DNA of 64,000 bases from Bacillus taeanensis (GTDB taxonomy: Bacteria; Bacillota; Bacilli; Bacillales; UBA6769). Positions 1 through 7,207 of the stretch are shown here, piece by piece. Within the stretch, counting starts at the first letter, position 1, and each line of letters starts with the position of its first letter. The stretch spans positions 1 to 64,000 of the forward strand of contig NZ_QOCW01000008.1 of the NCBI RefSeq assembly GCF_003318295.1. The letters are read 5' to 3'. A model generated the notes under the pieces. That model did not search any database, was not told where the DNA came from, and worked only from the letters and a program-made list of their open reading frames with translations. A program made the translations under genes and the position numbers.

Positions 1-2
1 AA

Positions 3-788
3 CAAGTAGATATTTTATTGATTGATCTATTAATGCCAATTCGAGACGGAATTGAGACCATTCGTTATATAAAACCAACATTTAAAGGGAAAATTATTAT
101 GATTTCTCAAGTGGAGTCAAAAGAATTGATTGGTGAAGCCTATTTGCTCGGAATCGATCATTATATTACGAAACCAATTAATAAAGTCGAAGTATTAGCT
201 GTTATACGGAAGGTTATCGAACATACTCGCTTAGAAAAATCGCTACAAGACATTCACAAATCATTAAATAATGTACTTCACTTTGATTCCCAAAGTGTTC
301 AAAGGGAAAATTCATTTAAGGATAACAATATCGTAACTTCTGGACGGTTCCTTTTATCTGAATTAGGTATCGCTGGTGAAAAAGGTAGTAAAGACTTGTT
401 AGATATATTACATATTTTATTTAATTATGAGAAAGAACACAGCTTTGACAATGGTTTCCCTTCCCTTAAAGAAACTTTTGATAATTTGGCAGAAAAGAAA
501 TATGGAAAAAAAGCGACAGAGATGGAATTAATAAAAGAGAGAAAAGCTTCTAAACAACGTGTTCGAAGAGCTATTTACCAGTCATTAGAGCATTTAGCAT
601 CTCTTGGACTTACTGATTTTTCAAATCCAAAATTTGAAAATTACGCTTCCCTTTTTTTTGATTTTACAACAGTACGCAAAAAAATGAATGAATTAACTAA
701 CGAATCAACAGTACCTCCTTCACCTACTCGGATTAACATGAAAAAATTTATTCAAGTTCTCTATTTTGAAGCCAAACGAATCATGTAA
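3..788 (+). CDS. glnL: GlnL-type response regulator, 5'-truncated by the window edge
   Basis: The reading frame is already open at the first bases (Q-V-D-I-L-L before the first TTG), so the true start lies outside the window. The visible N-terminus is a receiver domain: LLIDLLMPIRDG contains the likely phospho-acceptor Asp, and the conserved Lys is in YITKPIN. The rest (about residues 85-256) is the helical YcbB-type DNA-binding region, ending at TAA. This matches the GlnL (YcbB) family, partner of sensor kinase GlnK, which in B. subtilis activates glutaminase and glutamine transporter genes. No kinase or target gene is visible. A tail rich in Arg, Lys and Ser (KERKASKQRVRRAI) is typical of the family. 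The family call is good; the regulon here is inferred. Confidence 0.85.
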   Translation, partial: QVDILLIDLLMPIRDGIETIRYIKPTFKGKIIMISQVESKELIGEAYLLGIDHYITKPINKVEVLAVIRKVIEHTRLEKSLQDIHKSLNNVLHFDSQSVQRENSFKDNNIVTSGRFLLSELGIAGEKGSKDLLDILHILFNYEKEHSFDNGFPSLKETFDNLAEKKYGKKATEMELIKERKASKQRVRRAIYQSLEHLASLGLTDFSNPKFENYASLFFDFTTVRKKMNELTNESTVPPSPTRINMKKFIQVLYFEAKRIM

Positions 789-1010
789 ATTGATTTTGGA
801 AGTTGTTTGTAACGATAGCAATTGCCGTCTCTTAAAAATTCTTTTCACGATCATATATTTTTAATCTTTCCAAGCAGTTTTCAGCCTTACCAATTATATA
901 CTCGTTCTTTTGCTTCACTTTCATCCTGATCAAAGAAAGAATACATATCAAATCAACACTTTTTATGTCTTCTCGTTCAGCAGCTTTATTTAGTTCATTC
1001 CTTGATATAT

Positions 1011-1145
1011 GACCCCCTGTTATCTACGGTTGAAGTGGGGGTTCTAATGTTTCTAAATGGATTGTTAAATTTCATCAAGCTTAACATTAGTGGAGTTGAC
1101 ACAGCGGTGTGCTAAAAACGCTCCCCTCTATACCGTTTGTCATGG
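1011..1145 (-). mobile_element. Possible remnant right end / omega-RNA region of an IS200/IS605 (TnpB) element
   Basis: On the minus strand the segment reads GAACCCCCACTTCAACCGTA followed by a short spacer and GGGGGTC, a G/C-armed hairpin (1011-1017 with 1037-1044). This resembles the subterminal hairpin at the right end of Bacillus tnpB elements. Just upstream on the same strand are GTGTCAACTC and GTTAAGCTTG, motifs I associate with the RNA-coding tail of such elements. No TnpB coding sequence survives. The likeness is from memory and is not proven. Confidence 0.3.
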
Positions 1146-1273
1146 TAACTATGCATTTTGCACTTTTTTATACAACTATTATGAACCGGAGATTATTTTA
1201 CATGTGGTACTTACGATACAGCCTAAGTTTTTAAGCTAGTTTCACACCAAAACCCAAAAATTAAATCAAAAAA

Positions 1274-1316
1274 GCTGTCTCTAAAAAGTCATTTTGAATG
1301 ACCTTTTGAGTCAGCC
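1274..1316. repeat. Dispersed CTGTCTC palindrome, copy 1
   Basis: GCTGTCTCTAAAAAGTCATT pairs with AATGACCTTTTGAGTCAGC around a short loop. The arm resembles copies near 14.5, 23.3 and 55.1 kb, most of which sit at operon ends and look like terminators. This copy lies in a gene-free stretch. Confidence 0.55.
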
Positions 1317-1555
1317 TCATCTACGCTGTTATTACTTGATATAACCACGAAACACTATCTATAACAGTATTCGACATTAATAGACGATTATTTTCCGTCA
1401 AATTGGAATTTTTAATTTTTATTTATTTGTGATTATTTCCTAAAGACTAATCTAGAATCAACTGTTCACCAGCTATCACCCGTTTACTTAAAAATAATAG
1501 AGCCTACCGTCAAGCTATTCTTAACTAATTTTTCTTTCAAAAAATAAATTAAACA

Positions 1556-1584
1556 TTGTAATTAACCAATCTTTCAGTTATAAT
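1556..1584 (+). promoter_or_regulatory. Predicted sigma-A promoter of the EamA gene
   Basis: TTGTAA (1556-1561) and TATAAT (1579-1584) are separated by 17 nt. The predicted transcript would have a leader of about 135 nt before the EamA start at 1726, and that leader contains the terminator-like hairpin at 1654-1700. Confidence 0.55.
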
Positions 1585-1653
1585 TCACTTTGGAAATTAA
1601 ATATTAAAATCTTTATGGAATTGTGGACTTTTCTAGAGGTAACTCTACTTTTC

Positions 1654-1700
1654 GCCACACGACTGTCTTATAACAGTCGTGTGGCTTTTTGTGTTTTTTA
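1654..1700 (+). terminator. Leader hairpin with T-tract (possible attenuator) upstream of the EamA gene
   Basis: A perfect 13-bp stem, GCCACACGACTGT with ACAGTCGTGTGGC around a 6-nt loop, is followed by a T-rich run, as in an intrinsic terminator. It sits between a good promoter and the ribosome binding site at about 1710, so it would end most transcripts unless antitermination occurs. The preceding segment (about 1590-1653) did not match a riboswitch or T-box motif I could recall. Confidence 0.6.
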
Positions 1701-1725
1701 TTTCAAGGAAAGAGGGTAATTTATA

Positions 1726-2634
1726 ATGAAAACTTGGCATTATGCATTAGTGGTATTTATCGGTGGATGCTGTCTTGGGATATTATCTACGTTTGTCAAG
1801 CTTGCTTACGCTGCTGGTTATTCCATGGTTGAGGTAACCGGGAGTCAAGTTTTGTTTGGTACATTGATTATTTGGATGGTGACTATTTTTTCAAAGAAGA
1901 AAAAAACTAGTTTTCTTGAAACCTTTAAAATTATTTTAGCCGGAACACCGATGGGATTAACAGGGCTCCTTTATTATCAATCTTTACAAACGCTCGATGC
2001 GTCACTGGCGATTATTTTTTTGTTTCAATTTATTTGGATCGGCATATTAATTGAATGGGTTTTTTATAAAAAGAGACCATCATCAAGCAAGGTTGTTTCG
2101 ATTGTGATTCTTCTTTCAGGATCGATTTTAGCAGCAGGACTTTTTGTAGAAAGTATAAAAGCTGTCTCTTGGCAGGGAGCATTTTTCGGCATACTATCTG
2201 CTTTTACTTTTTCATTATTTATATTTTTAAGCGGGAGTATCGGCAAAAATGTGCCATCTATTCAAAAAAGTGCGCTTCTTTCAACTGGAGCTATGACGGT
2301 TACTTTTCTATTATTTCCGCCAGTATTTCTCTTTGATTTATCAACCTTAACAGGTATAACTCCACATGGCTTAATTCTTGGTATATTTGGTGTCGTTTTA
2401 CCGCCGTTATTCTTTTCAATCGGAATGCCGCATGTCGGACCAGGACTTGGAACAATACTCGCAGCTTCAGAACTTCCTGTTGCAGTGACCATGTCAGCAT
2501 TTGTATTATCAGAAGATGTAAGCCTGTTACAGTGGACTGGCGTTGCTCTTATTTTAGGAGGAATTATCATTGGTAATACAAAAAAAATGAAAGTTCCAGT
2601 GATTTTTAAAGTTCAAAGCAAACAAAGAATATAA
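1726..2634 (+). CDS. EamA-family (DMT superfamily) permease
   Basis: This 302-residue protein has about ten hydrophobic helices arranged as two EamA repeats (roughly residues 5-140 and 150-285), the architecture of drug/metabolite transporters. Features include the early GGCCLGILSTFVKLAY helix and the C-terminal GVALILGGIIIGN helix. AAAGAGGG precedes the ATG. The substrate cannot be told from sequence; relatives export metabolites or amino acids. The gene is monocistronic, with a terminator-like leader hairpin upstream and a strong bidirectional terminator downstream, so expression may be controlled by premature termination. The family is secure. Confidence 0.85.
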   Translation: MKTWHYALVVFIGGCCLGILSTFVKLAYAAGYSMVEVTGSQVLFGTLIIWMVTIFSKKKKTSFLETFKIILAGTPMGLTGLLYYQSLQTLDASLAIIFLFQFIWIGILIEWVFYKKRPSSSKVVSIVILLSGSILAAGLFVESIKAVSWQGAFFGILSAFTFSLFIFLSGSIGKNVPSIQKSALLSTGAMTVTFLLFPPVFLFDLSTLTGITPHGLILGIFGVVLPPLFFSIGMPHVGPGLGTILAASELPVAVTMSAFVLSEDVSLLQWTGVALILGGIIIGNTKKMKVPVIFKVQSKQRI

Positions 2635-2637
2635 AAA

Positions 2638-2680
2638 TAAATCAGCTCGCTTCATTAAAATGAAGCGAGCTGATTTATTA
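2638..2680. terminator. Bidirectional terminator
   Basis: ATCAGCTCGCTTCA and TGAAGCGAGCTGAT (2641-2654 and 2661-2674) form a perfect 14-bp stem flanked by A/T runs. It separates the converging EamA and PAS-HD genes. Confidence 0.85.
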
Positions 2681-2692
2681 TGGATGACATTT

Positions 2693-3730
2693 CTACACAA
2701 ATGTCATATGCTTATCAGATATTTTTATTCGCTGTCCTGTAAACAAATCAACTTTCCATGTTCCATTATACTGCGGCCGTTGATTGATTTCTGTTACTGT
2801 AATGACACAATCCTGGACTGTAAAATGAACTTCTACTTCTCCTCTTGTCATCGCAGCGGATAAGCCGTCAATTAATTGAAATAACCGAAACATAGGCCGC
2901 AAACGCCATGGAAATGTTTCAGGAAGCTCCCGTTCACCGTGATGATGAAAATGAATAATTTGCACAATATCATCATCCAGATGATAAAAACTCTTCGCAA
3001 TTTCCGCCCCCCGGTAAGCATGAAGTTTGCCGTCTTCAAACACTTCTTTTGGATCGACCACATCGCCAACAGCAAGTATAGGCTGCGATTTCCCTAAATC
3101 ATGAAAGATAAAAGCTTGTACCAATTGATCTTTTTCGATTCCAATGATTTTCGTAATGCCCTGCTGATATAAATTAGATAATAGTCTCAGACAATTGACA
3201 ACATGACGATACCCTCCATCAGAAATGATTTCTGTTATTGTAATCATCCCTGTTTCAGCGTCATAACGATCTTTGTATTCTACTGTATTTTTCAGCTTAT
3301 TTTCGACTTTACTATTTGGCAGTGTTAAAGCGAAAGCGCGGTCCAGTTCATCCTGCATTGCTAGAAGGTCTGTTACATCCTGCGCGGTGATAAGTACTCC
3401 TTTTTTTACTCCCTCTTCTATTAATGGATAAACATTAATTGATAATTGTTTATTATTTTTCGTCTTTCTAATAATTCCTTTTTTCGCTCGCCCTGTTTCC
3501 ATCACTTCTTCTAGGACAGTTTTTTTATTTGAAGTATTTTTTTCTAGTAAATTTAAATCACTATAAAAGTTTTTATCTTTATATGTAAGGCCTTCTAGCT
3601 TTAAAAACATTTCAGCCGTTGGATTCACATATTTTACGTTCAACTCATGATCGACTACGATAAGGGCTTCATCAATGGAATTTAAAATATAATTTAAGAA
3701 ATTCTCTTGAGATATGAGTTCTTCAATCAT
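2693..3730 (-). CDS. PAS domain plus HD-type phosphohydrolase domain protein
   Basis: The N-terminal part (to about residue 125) is a PAS sensor: DEALIVVDHELNVKYVNPTA followed by a second half ending ITAQDVTD. A linker leads to an HD domain with the diagnostic FHDLGKS pair and further histidines in HFHHHGE, so metal-dependent phosphohydrolase activity is plausible, perhaps on a signalling nucleotide. The frame is open further upstream, but GGAGAAA at 3734-3740 lies inside it, so translation should begin at one of two adjacent ATGs (3733 or 3730). The second has better spacing and is used here. No transmembrane segment is seen. The ligand and substrate are unknown. The gene stands alone. Confidence 0.75.
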   Translation of the reverse strand: MIEELISQENFLNYILNSIDEALIVVDHELNVKYVNPTAEMFLKLEGLTYKDKNFYSDLNLLEKNTSNKKTVLEEVMETGRAKKGIIRKTKNNKQLSINVYPLIEEGVKKGVLITAQDVTDLLAMQDELDRAFALTLPNSKVENKLKNTVEYKDRYDAETGMITITEIISDGGYRHVVNCLRLLSNLYQQGITKIIGIEKDQLVQAFIFHDLGKSQPILAVGDVVDPKEVFEDGKLHAYRGAEIAKSFYHLDDDIVQIIHFHHHGERELPETFPWRLRPMFRLFQLIDGLSAAMTRGEVEVHFTVQDCVITVTEINQRPQYNGTWKVDLFTGQRIKISDKHMTFV

Positions 3731-3987
3731 CATTTTCTCCTTTCGAAAATGAAACAAATCAAGTATTTTCTTAATCTATTAAATGTCATTTCGACAAAAA
3801 TACTGTTTATTTTACAGTATTATGCATCATAATATACCATAACTATCCTCTCTTTTGTTGCAGAAAGAAAAGAAAGTTTACGAGCTTTTTAAACCTTTCA
3901 TAATCACCCACAAAAATGGAATAAAGATTTTCTGAACGGTTGGAATATTACTAGAATAAGAGTAACATTAGTACTGTATAAATTTAG

Positions 3988-4160
3988 CTTGAGGATTCAA
4001 CATTTGAAACGACCGTTATTCATGACGATCATAAAATATTATATATTAATCAGGAGCAGAGCTTTTAAAAGGAACGAAAGAGGAGATTATCGGTGCGTGT
4101 ATACTAGACGTCTTTCAAAAGCAAGATAAAGATTTCATAAAAGAAAGACGACACTTTAAA
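3988..4160 (+). pseudogene. Decayed PAS-domain gene fragment
   Basis: Two abutting frames read as halves of one PAS domain. From 3988 the translation is LEDSTFETTVIHDDHKILYI then NQEQS and a stop at 4066. From 4065, in another frame, it continues LKGTKEEIIGACILDVFQKQ and on to a stop at 4158-4160. The order 'aspartate..ILYIN..G..EEIIG....D' is the typical PAS consensus. There is no ribosome binding site or downstream domain. This is a frameshifted remnant of a sensor gene, not the same PAS as the neighbouring PAS-HD protein. Confidence 0.65.
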
Positions 4161-4164
4161 TAAT

Positions 4165-4194
4165 TTAAAAAGGAGAAGGGTTTCCCCTTCTCCA
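4165..4194 (-). terminator. Terminator of the cold-shock gene
   Basis: Read on the minus strand, GGAGAAGGGG and CCCTTCTCC form a tight hairpin 9 bases after the csp stop codon, followed by TTTTT. Confidence 0.85.
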
Positions 4195-4202
4195 TAAGTT
4201 GA

Positions 4203-4403
4203 TTACTTTTTAGTTACGTTAGCTGCTTGAGGTCCGCGGTTGCCTTCAACAATTTCGAATTCAACTTCTTGACCTTCGTCTAAAGATTTGAAACCTTCAG
4301 ATTGAATTGCTGAGAAGTGTACGAATACATCGTCTCCACCTTCAACTTCGATAAATCCAAAACCTTTTTCAGCGTTAAACCATTTTACTTTACCGTTTTG
4401 CAT
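4203..4403 (-). CDS. cspD: Cold-shock protein (CspB/CspC/CspD family)
   Basis: The 66 residues form a complete cold-shock domain with the RNP1 motif KGFGFIEV and the RNP2 motif VFVHFSAI, flanked by KVKWFN at the start and [11 protein letters not shown] at the end. It binds single-stranded RNA or DNA as an RNA chaperone. The [10 protein letters not shown] start resembles B. subtilis CspD most closely, but the remainder is also close to CspB, so the symbol is tentative. AGGAGG lies at an ideal distance from the ATG. The roughly 150-nt AT-rich region upstream probably includes a long 5' leader, as is usual for cold-shock genes. A terminator follows. Confidence 0.93.
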   Translation of the reverse strand: MQNGKVKWFNAEKGFGFIEVEGGDDVFVHFSAIQSEGFKSLDEGQEVEFEIVEGNRGPQAANVTKK

Positions 4404-4732
4404 TAAAAAAATCCTCCTAAAATGTACCTATATGTACATATTCATTTTTCAATCATTTTGCAAATAATCAAAACATAAAAAAACTGCTAACTTTAAGAAG
4501 ATTTAATCGTGCCATCCCCCTTGAAGTTACAGCTCATTTAAATCTTTATATAATGAAATACAAAATGATTTAAATTCACTATATCATGAAATAACTTAAA
4601 AGTAAAGAAAACGTTTACAATTTTATCTATTTTTTGGGCATGATAAATAATAAATCCGTGGTATAAAGAAAGATTTATTTAATTATTAAAAATGTATTGA
4701 CACAAAATAAATAAATATGTTATTTTAAAATT
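4404..4732. other. Divergent intergenic region between csp and the CarD gene
   Basis: It is expected to hold the cold-shock gene promoter and leader on the minus strand. A weak cre-like sequence (AGAAAACGTTTACA, 4606-4619) is present. No further ORF was found. Confidence 0.5.
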
Positions 4733-4761
4733 TTGTGTTTTTTGAAATAATGTGTTACAAT
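4733..4761 (+). promoter_or_regulatory. Predicted sigma-A promoter of the CarD-family gene
   Basis: TTGTGT (4733-4738) and TACAAT (4756-4761) are spaced 17 nt apart. The predicted start lies about 25 nt before the TTG start codon at 4794. Confidence 0.55.
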
Positions 4762-4793
4762 TAAGAAGTTGACTTTAATTGGAGGTGTATTTA

Positions 4794-5276
4794 TTGTTTC
4801 AAATTGGTGATAAAATTGTTTATCCAATGCATGGCGCAAGTGTTATTGAAGCAATTGAGGAAAAGGAAATTCTCGGAGAAAAACGCCTTTACTATGTAAT
4901 AAAAACAACATTTGGAAACACGCAAATTATGATCCCTGTTGATAATACAGAAAATTTAGGGGTTCGACAGGTTGTTGAAGCTGATATTTTAGAAAACTTA
5001 TTAGAGAATTTTAATGAAACAGAAGCCGATACATCGGTTAATCCTCTTCATAGACATCGCATTAATATGACTAAAATGAAAAGCGGCGATATTCATCAAG
5101 CAGCAGAAGTAATTAACGATTTAATGCATTTAAATAAAAATAAAAAACTCGGCACAAGCGACAAAAAAATGCTTGATCATGCCCGTGAAATTTTAATTAG
5201 TGAACTAATGATGGTAAAAGGCATGGTCGAAGAACAAGCAACTCACTTATTGAACGAAGCAACGGATTATCGCTAA
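4794..5276 (+). CDS. CarD-family transcriptional regulator (YdeB-like)
   Basis: The N-terminal half (FQIGDKIVYPMHGASVIEAI, then LYYVIKT, then TQIMIPVDN) is the CarD/CdnL/TRCF RNA-polymerase-interacting domain. The C-terminal half is helical (KMLDHAREILISELMMVKG), as in CdnL proteins. These bind the RNA polymerase beta subunit and stabilise open promoter complexes. The start used is TTG at 4794, because GGAGGT at 4781-4786 lies inside the longer open frame and gives 7-nt spacing to that TTG; homologs also begin MFQIG. The gene stands alone between its own promoter and a terminator. Confidence 0.88.
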   Translation: MFQIGDKIVYPMHGASVIEAIEEKEILGEKRLYYVIKTTFGNTQIMIPVDNTENLGVRQVVEADILENLLENFNETEADTSVNPLHRHRINMTKMKSGDIHQAAEVINDLMHLNKNKKLGTSDKKMLDHAREILISELMMVKGMVEEQATHLLNEATDYR

Positions 5277-5310
5277 ACTAACCGTTTCTATACAATCTCG
5301 ATTCTTATAG

Positions 5311-5366
5311 TAAGCCTAAGGAAACATTACGGAATATCCCCGGTGCTTCCTTAGGCTTATTTATAT
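5311..5366. terminator. Terminator after the CarD gene
   Basis: TAAGCCTAAGGAA (5311-5323) pairs with TTCCTTAGGCTTA (5347-5359) across a 23-nt loop and is followed by TTTATATTATT. It could serve both converging genes. Confidence 0.65.
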
Positions 5367-5440
5367 TATTCACTATATAACGCTTGTTGATTTTGACCTT
5401 AACGTGCGAAACGATGTTTTTCCACGCCTAACCCTATTGA

Positions 5441-6229
5441 TTATAATAAGGATTCTGCTCCATCAATAAACAGCTCTGTTCCTGTAATATGACTTGAAGC
5501 ATCAGAAGCAAGAAAATGAACAAGGTCGCTAACTTGCTCAGGTGTACCTGGTTTATGTTCAAGCGGTTGACTTCCTTGTGGATAGTTTACCGGAATTTTA
5601 ATCTTTTTTAAATGTTCTTCATCTGGATGAGTATTTTCCCCGATGTTCGTTTCGATGGCCCCCGGACAAATAATGTTAACCCGAATTTTATAACGTGCGA
5701 GCTCTAATGCGGCCATTTTTCCAAACGCCATTTGCCCCGCTTTTGAAGAACTATAGGCTGCCATACCAAACCCAGAAAATTTACGGTTTCCATTAATCGA
5801 GCTCGTAATAATGATACTCCCACCATTTTCCTTCATATGTGGTACAGCGTATTTTACTGTTAGAAATGTACTTTTTAAATTTGTTGTAATCGTTTGATCC
5901 CAATCTTCCGGTAACAAATCTTCAATTGGAGCTAATGTTCCATTAATACCAGCATTCGCAAAAACAACATCAAGTCTACCCCACTGGCTAACAATCTTAT
6001 CCATACTTTCTTCTACCCGCTGTGGATTACTAACATCGGTATCGGTAATCAGCGCTTCACCACCAACTGCTTCAATTTCTTCTTTTACTTTCACAGCATG
6101 TTCTTCTTTTAAATCAATTAACGCTACTTTCGCACCAGCTTTTGCTAACCGTACAGACGTAGCTTTGCCTATTCCAGACCCCGCACCTGTGACAACTGCC
6201 ACTTTATTTATTAGCGATTTTTCCTTCAT
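5441..6229 (-). CDS. Short-chain dehydrogenase/reductase
   Basis: This 262-residue classical SDR has the dinucleotide-binding motif VVTGAGSGIGKA near the N-terminus, NAGING in the middle, the catalytic Ser in ITSSINGN, and the YxxxK pair in YSSSKAGQ. Asp after the second strand (ALIDLKEE) suggests NAD(H) preference. The C-terminus (ITGTELFIDGAESLL) is the usual SDR end. TGGAGG precedes the ATG. The substrate is unknown. It has no operon partner; the LysE gene upstream on the same strand is 157 bp away. Confidence 0.82.
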   Translation of the reverse strand: MKEKSLINKVAVVTGAGSGIGKATSVRLAKAGAKVALIDLKEEHAVKVKEEIEAVGGEALITDTDVSNPQRVEESMDKIVSQWGRLDVVFANAGINGTLAPIEDLLPEDWDQTITTNLKSTFLTVKYAVPHMKENGGSIIITSSINGNRKFSGFGMAAYSSSKAGQMAFGKMAALELARYKIRVNIICPGAIETNIGENTHPDEEHLKKIKIPVNYPQGSQPLEHKPGTPEQVSDLVHFLASDASSHITGTELFIDGAESLL

Positions 6230-6386
6230 CTAAAAACCTCCAAATAAAAGATTTTGCTATTAATTTATCCTTAAGAGAAGACCTTATGTAATGCCACAAT
6301 AATGTTTCAAGGTTGATATTCCCTCATTTTTCCACTTATTAAACCATTATTTTTTTACACGTTTTCGAGATTTGCTTTTATATAAT

Positions 6387-7016
6387 TTAAAAAAGTTTTA
6401 GAAATGCTTCATATCCAAAGCGAATACCATATAATACTAACACTGCACCTGCAAAGAAACTAATCCATTTTAACAAATTCGGTTTTACAAGAAGCCTGCC
6501 AAAGTGTACAGTCATCGCAAGATTTAAATTCCACATCCCAATTCCAATAAATACGGCTGTACTGTTTACAAAAGCTTGTACTTTATCAGAACTCGCTAGT
6601 GATGTACTTAATACAGAGCCGTAAATCCCCATCCAAAATAATAAATTCATTGGATTAAAGGCAGCGATTATCGCACCAGTCAAATACGAATTTAAATAGC
6701 TTCCTCTTTGCTCATTGCGATCTTCTAACTTAGGCGCCTCCCTTTTCAAATTCATACTTTGTACACCCATTGATGTCAGCACAACCGATCCAAGCAGCAA
6801 TAAGATCATTTCAATCATTGGCGCTTGTAAAAAAGCAGCTAAACCAAAATACATACAAAACATCAGTATTAAATCAGAAGACATCCCGCCGCAGCCCACT
6901 AAAAAAGATGACCAAAATCCGTTATAGATTCCTCTTTTCATAATTTCAACATTAATTGGACCAATAGGCGCTGCGATTGATAAACCGAGAACGATAAAAC
7001 CAATTAATTGAGTCAT
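6387..7016 (-). CDS. LysE/RhtB-family amino-acid exporter
   Basis: The 209-residue protein has about six membrane helices and the N-terminal signature APIGPINVEIMKRGI, close to the GPxxxxxxxxxxxxG motif of LysE/RhtB translocators that export amino acids or related solutes. The conserved central FNPMNLLFW segment is also present. AAGGAG precedes the ATG at a suitable distance. There are no partner genes that would identify the substrate. Confidence 0.82.
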   Translation of the reverse strand: MTQLIGFIVLGLSIAAPIGPINVEIMKRGIYNGFWSSFLVGCGGMSSDLILMFCMYFGLAAFLQAPMIEMILLLLGSVVLTSMGVQSMNLKREAPKLEDRNEQRGSYLNSYLTGAIIAAFNPMNLLFWMGIYGSVLSTSLASSDKVQAFVNSTAVFIGIGMWNLNLAMTVHFGRLLVKPNLLKWISFFAGAVLVLYGIRFGYEAFLKLF

Positions 7017-7165
7017 ATATAGACACTCCTTACATGCTTGTCTCTATTTAATTAAATGAGCATGTAACGAGATTTAGAAGCATGATAAACAGGCAAACAG
7101 CTCCTGCTAATAAATGCTGTTTTCAAAAAAATTTAGCAGCTATATTTATTCGAAAAATGTACCGC

Positions 7166-7201
7166 AAAAAAAGACGTGCCGCTTTTATCGCAAACACGTC
7201 C
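7166..7201 (-). terminator. Terminator of the helicase gene
   Basis: On the minus strand GACGTG (7195-7200) pairs with CACGTC (7173-7178) and is followed by seven T residues, just after the helicase stop codon. Confidence 0.75.
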
Positions 7202-7207
7202 TATTAT

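Larger units (their letters stand above)
789..1555. other. Gene-free stretch between glnL and the EamA gene
   Basis: No ORF with a convincing ribosome binding site was found on either strand. It contains a possible IS200/IS605-type right end (1011-1145, minus) and one copy of the dispersed palindrome (1274-1316), both listed separately. The rest is AT-rich and unrecognised. Confidence 0.6.

Noticed and set aside
1591-1653. Known riboswitch or T-box in the EamA leader
   Set aside because: Checked from memory against preQ1, guanidine, fluoride, ZTP, Mn and T-box core motifs; none fits.
2064-2570. Overlapping minus-strand ORFs inside the EamA gene
   Set aside because: They lie antisense to a well-supported membrane protein gene, have no ribosome binding sites and resemble no family.
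4606-4619. cre-like sequence between csp and the CarD gene
   Set aside because: One mismatch in a key outer position and neither neighbour is a carbon-catabolism gene, so chance is likely.
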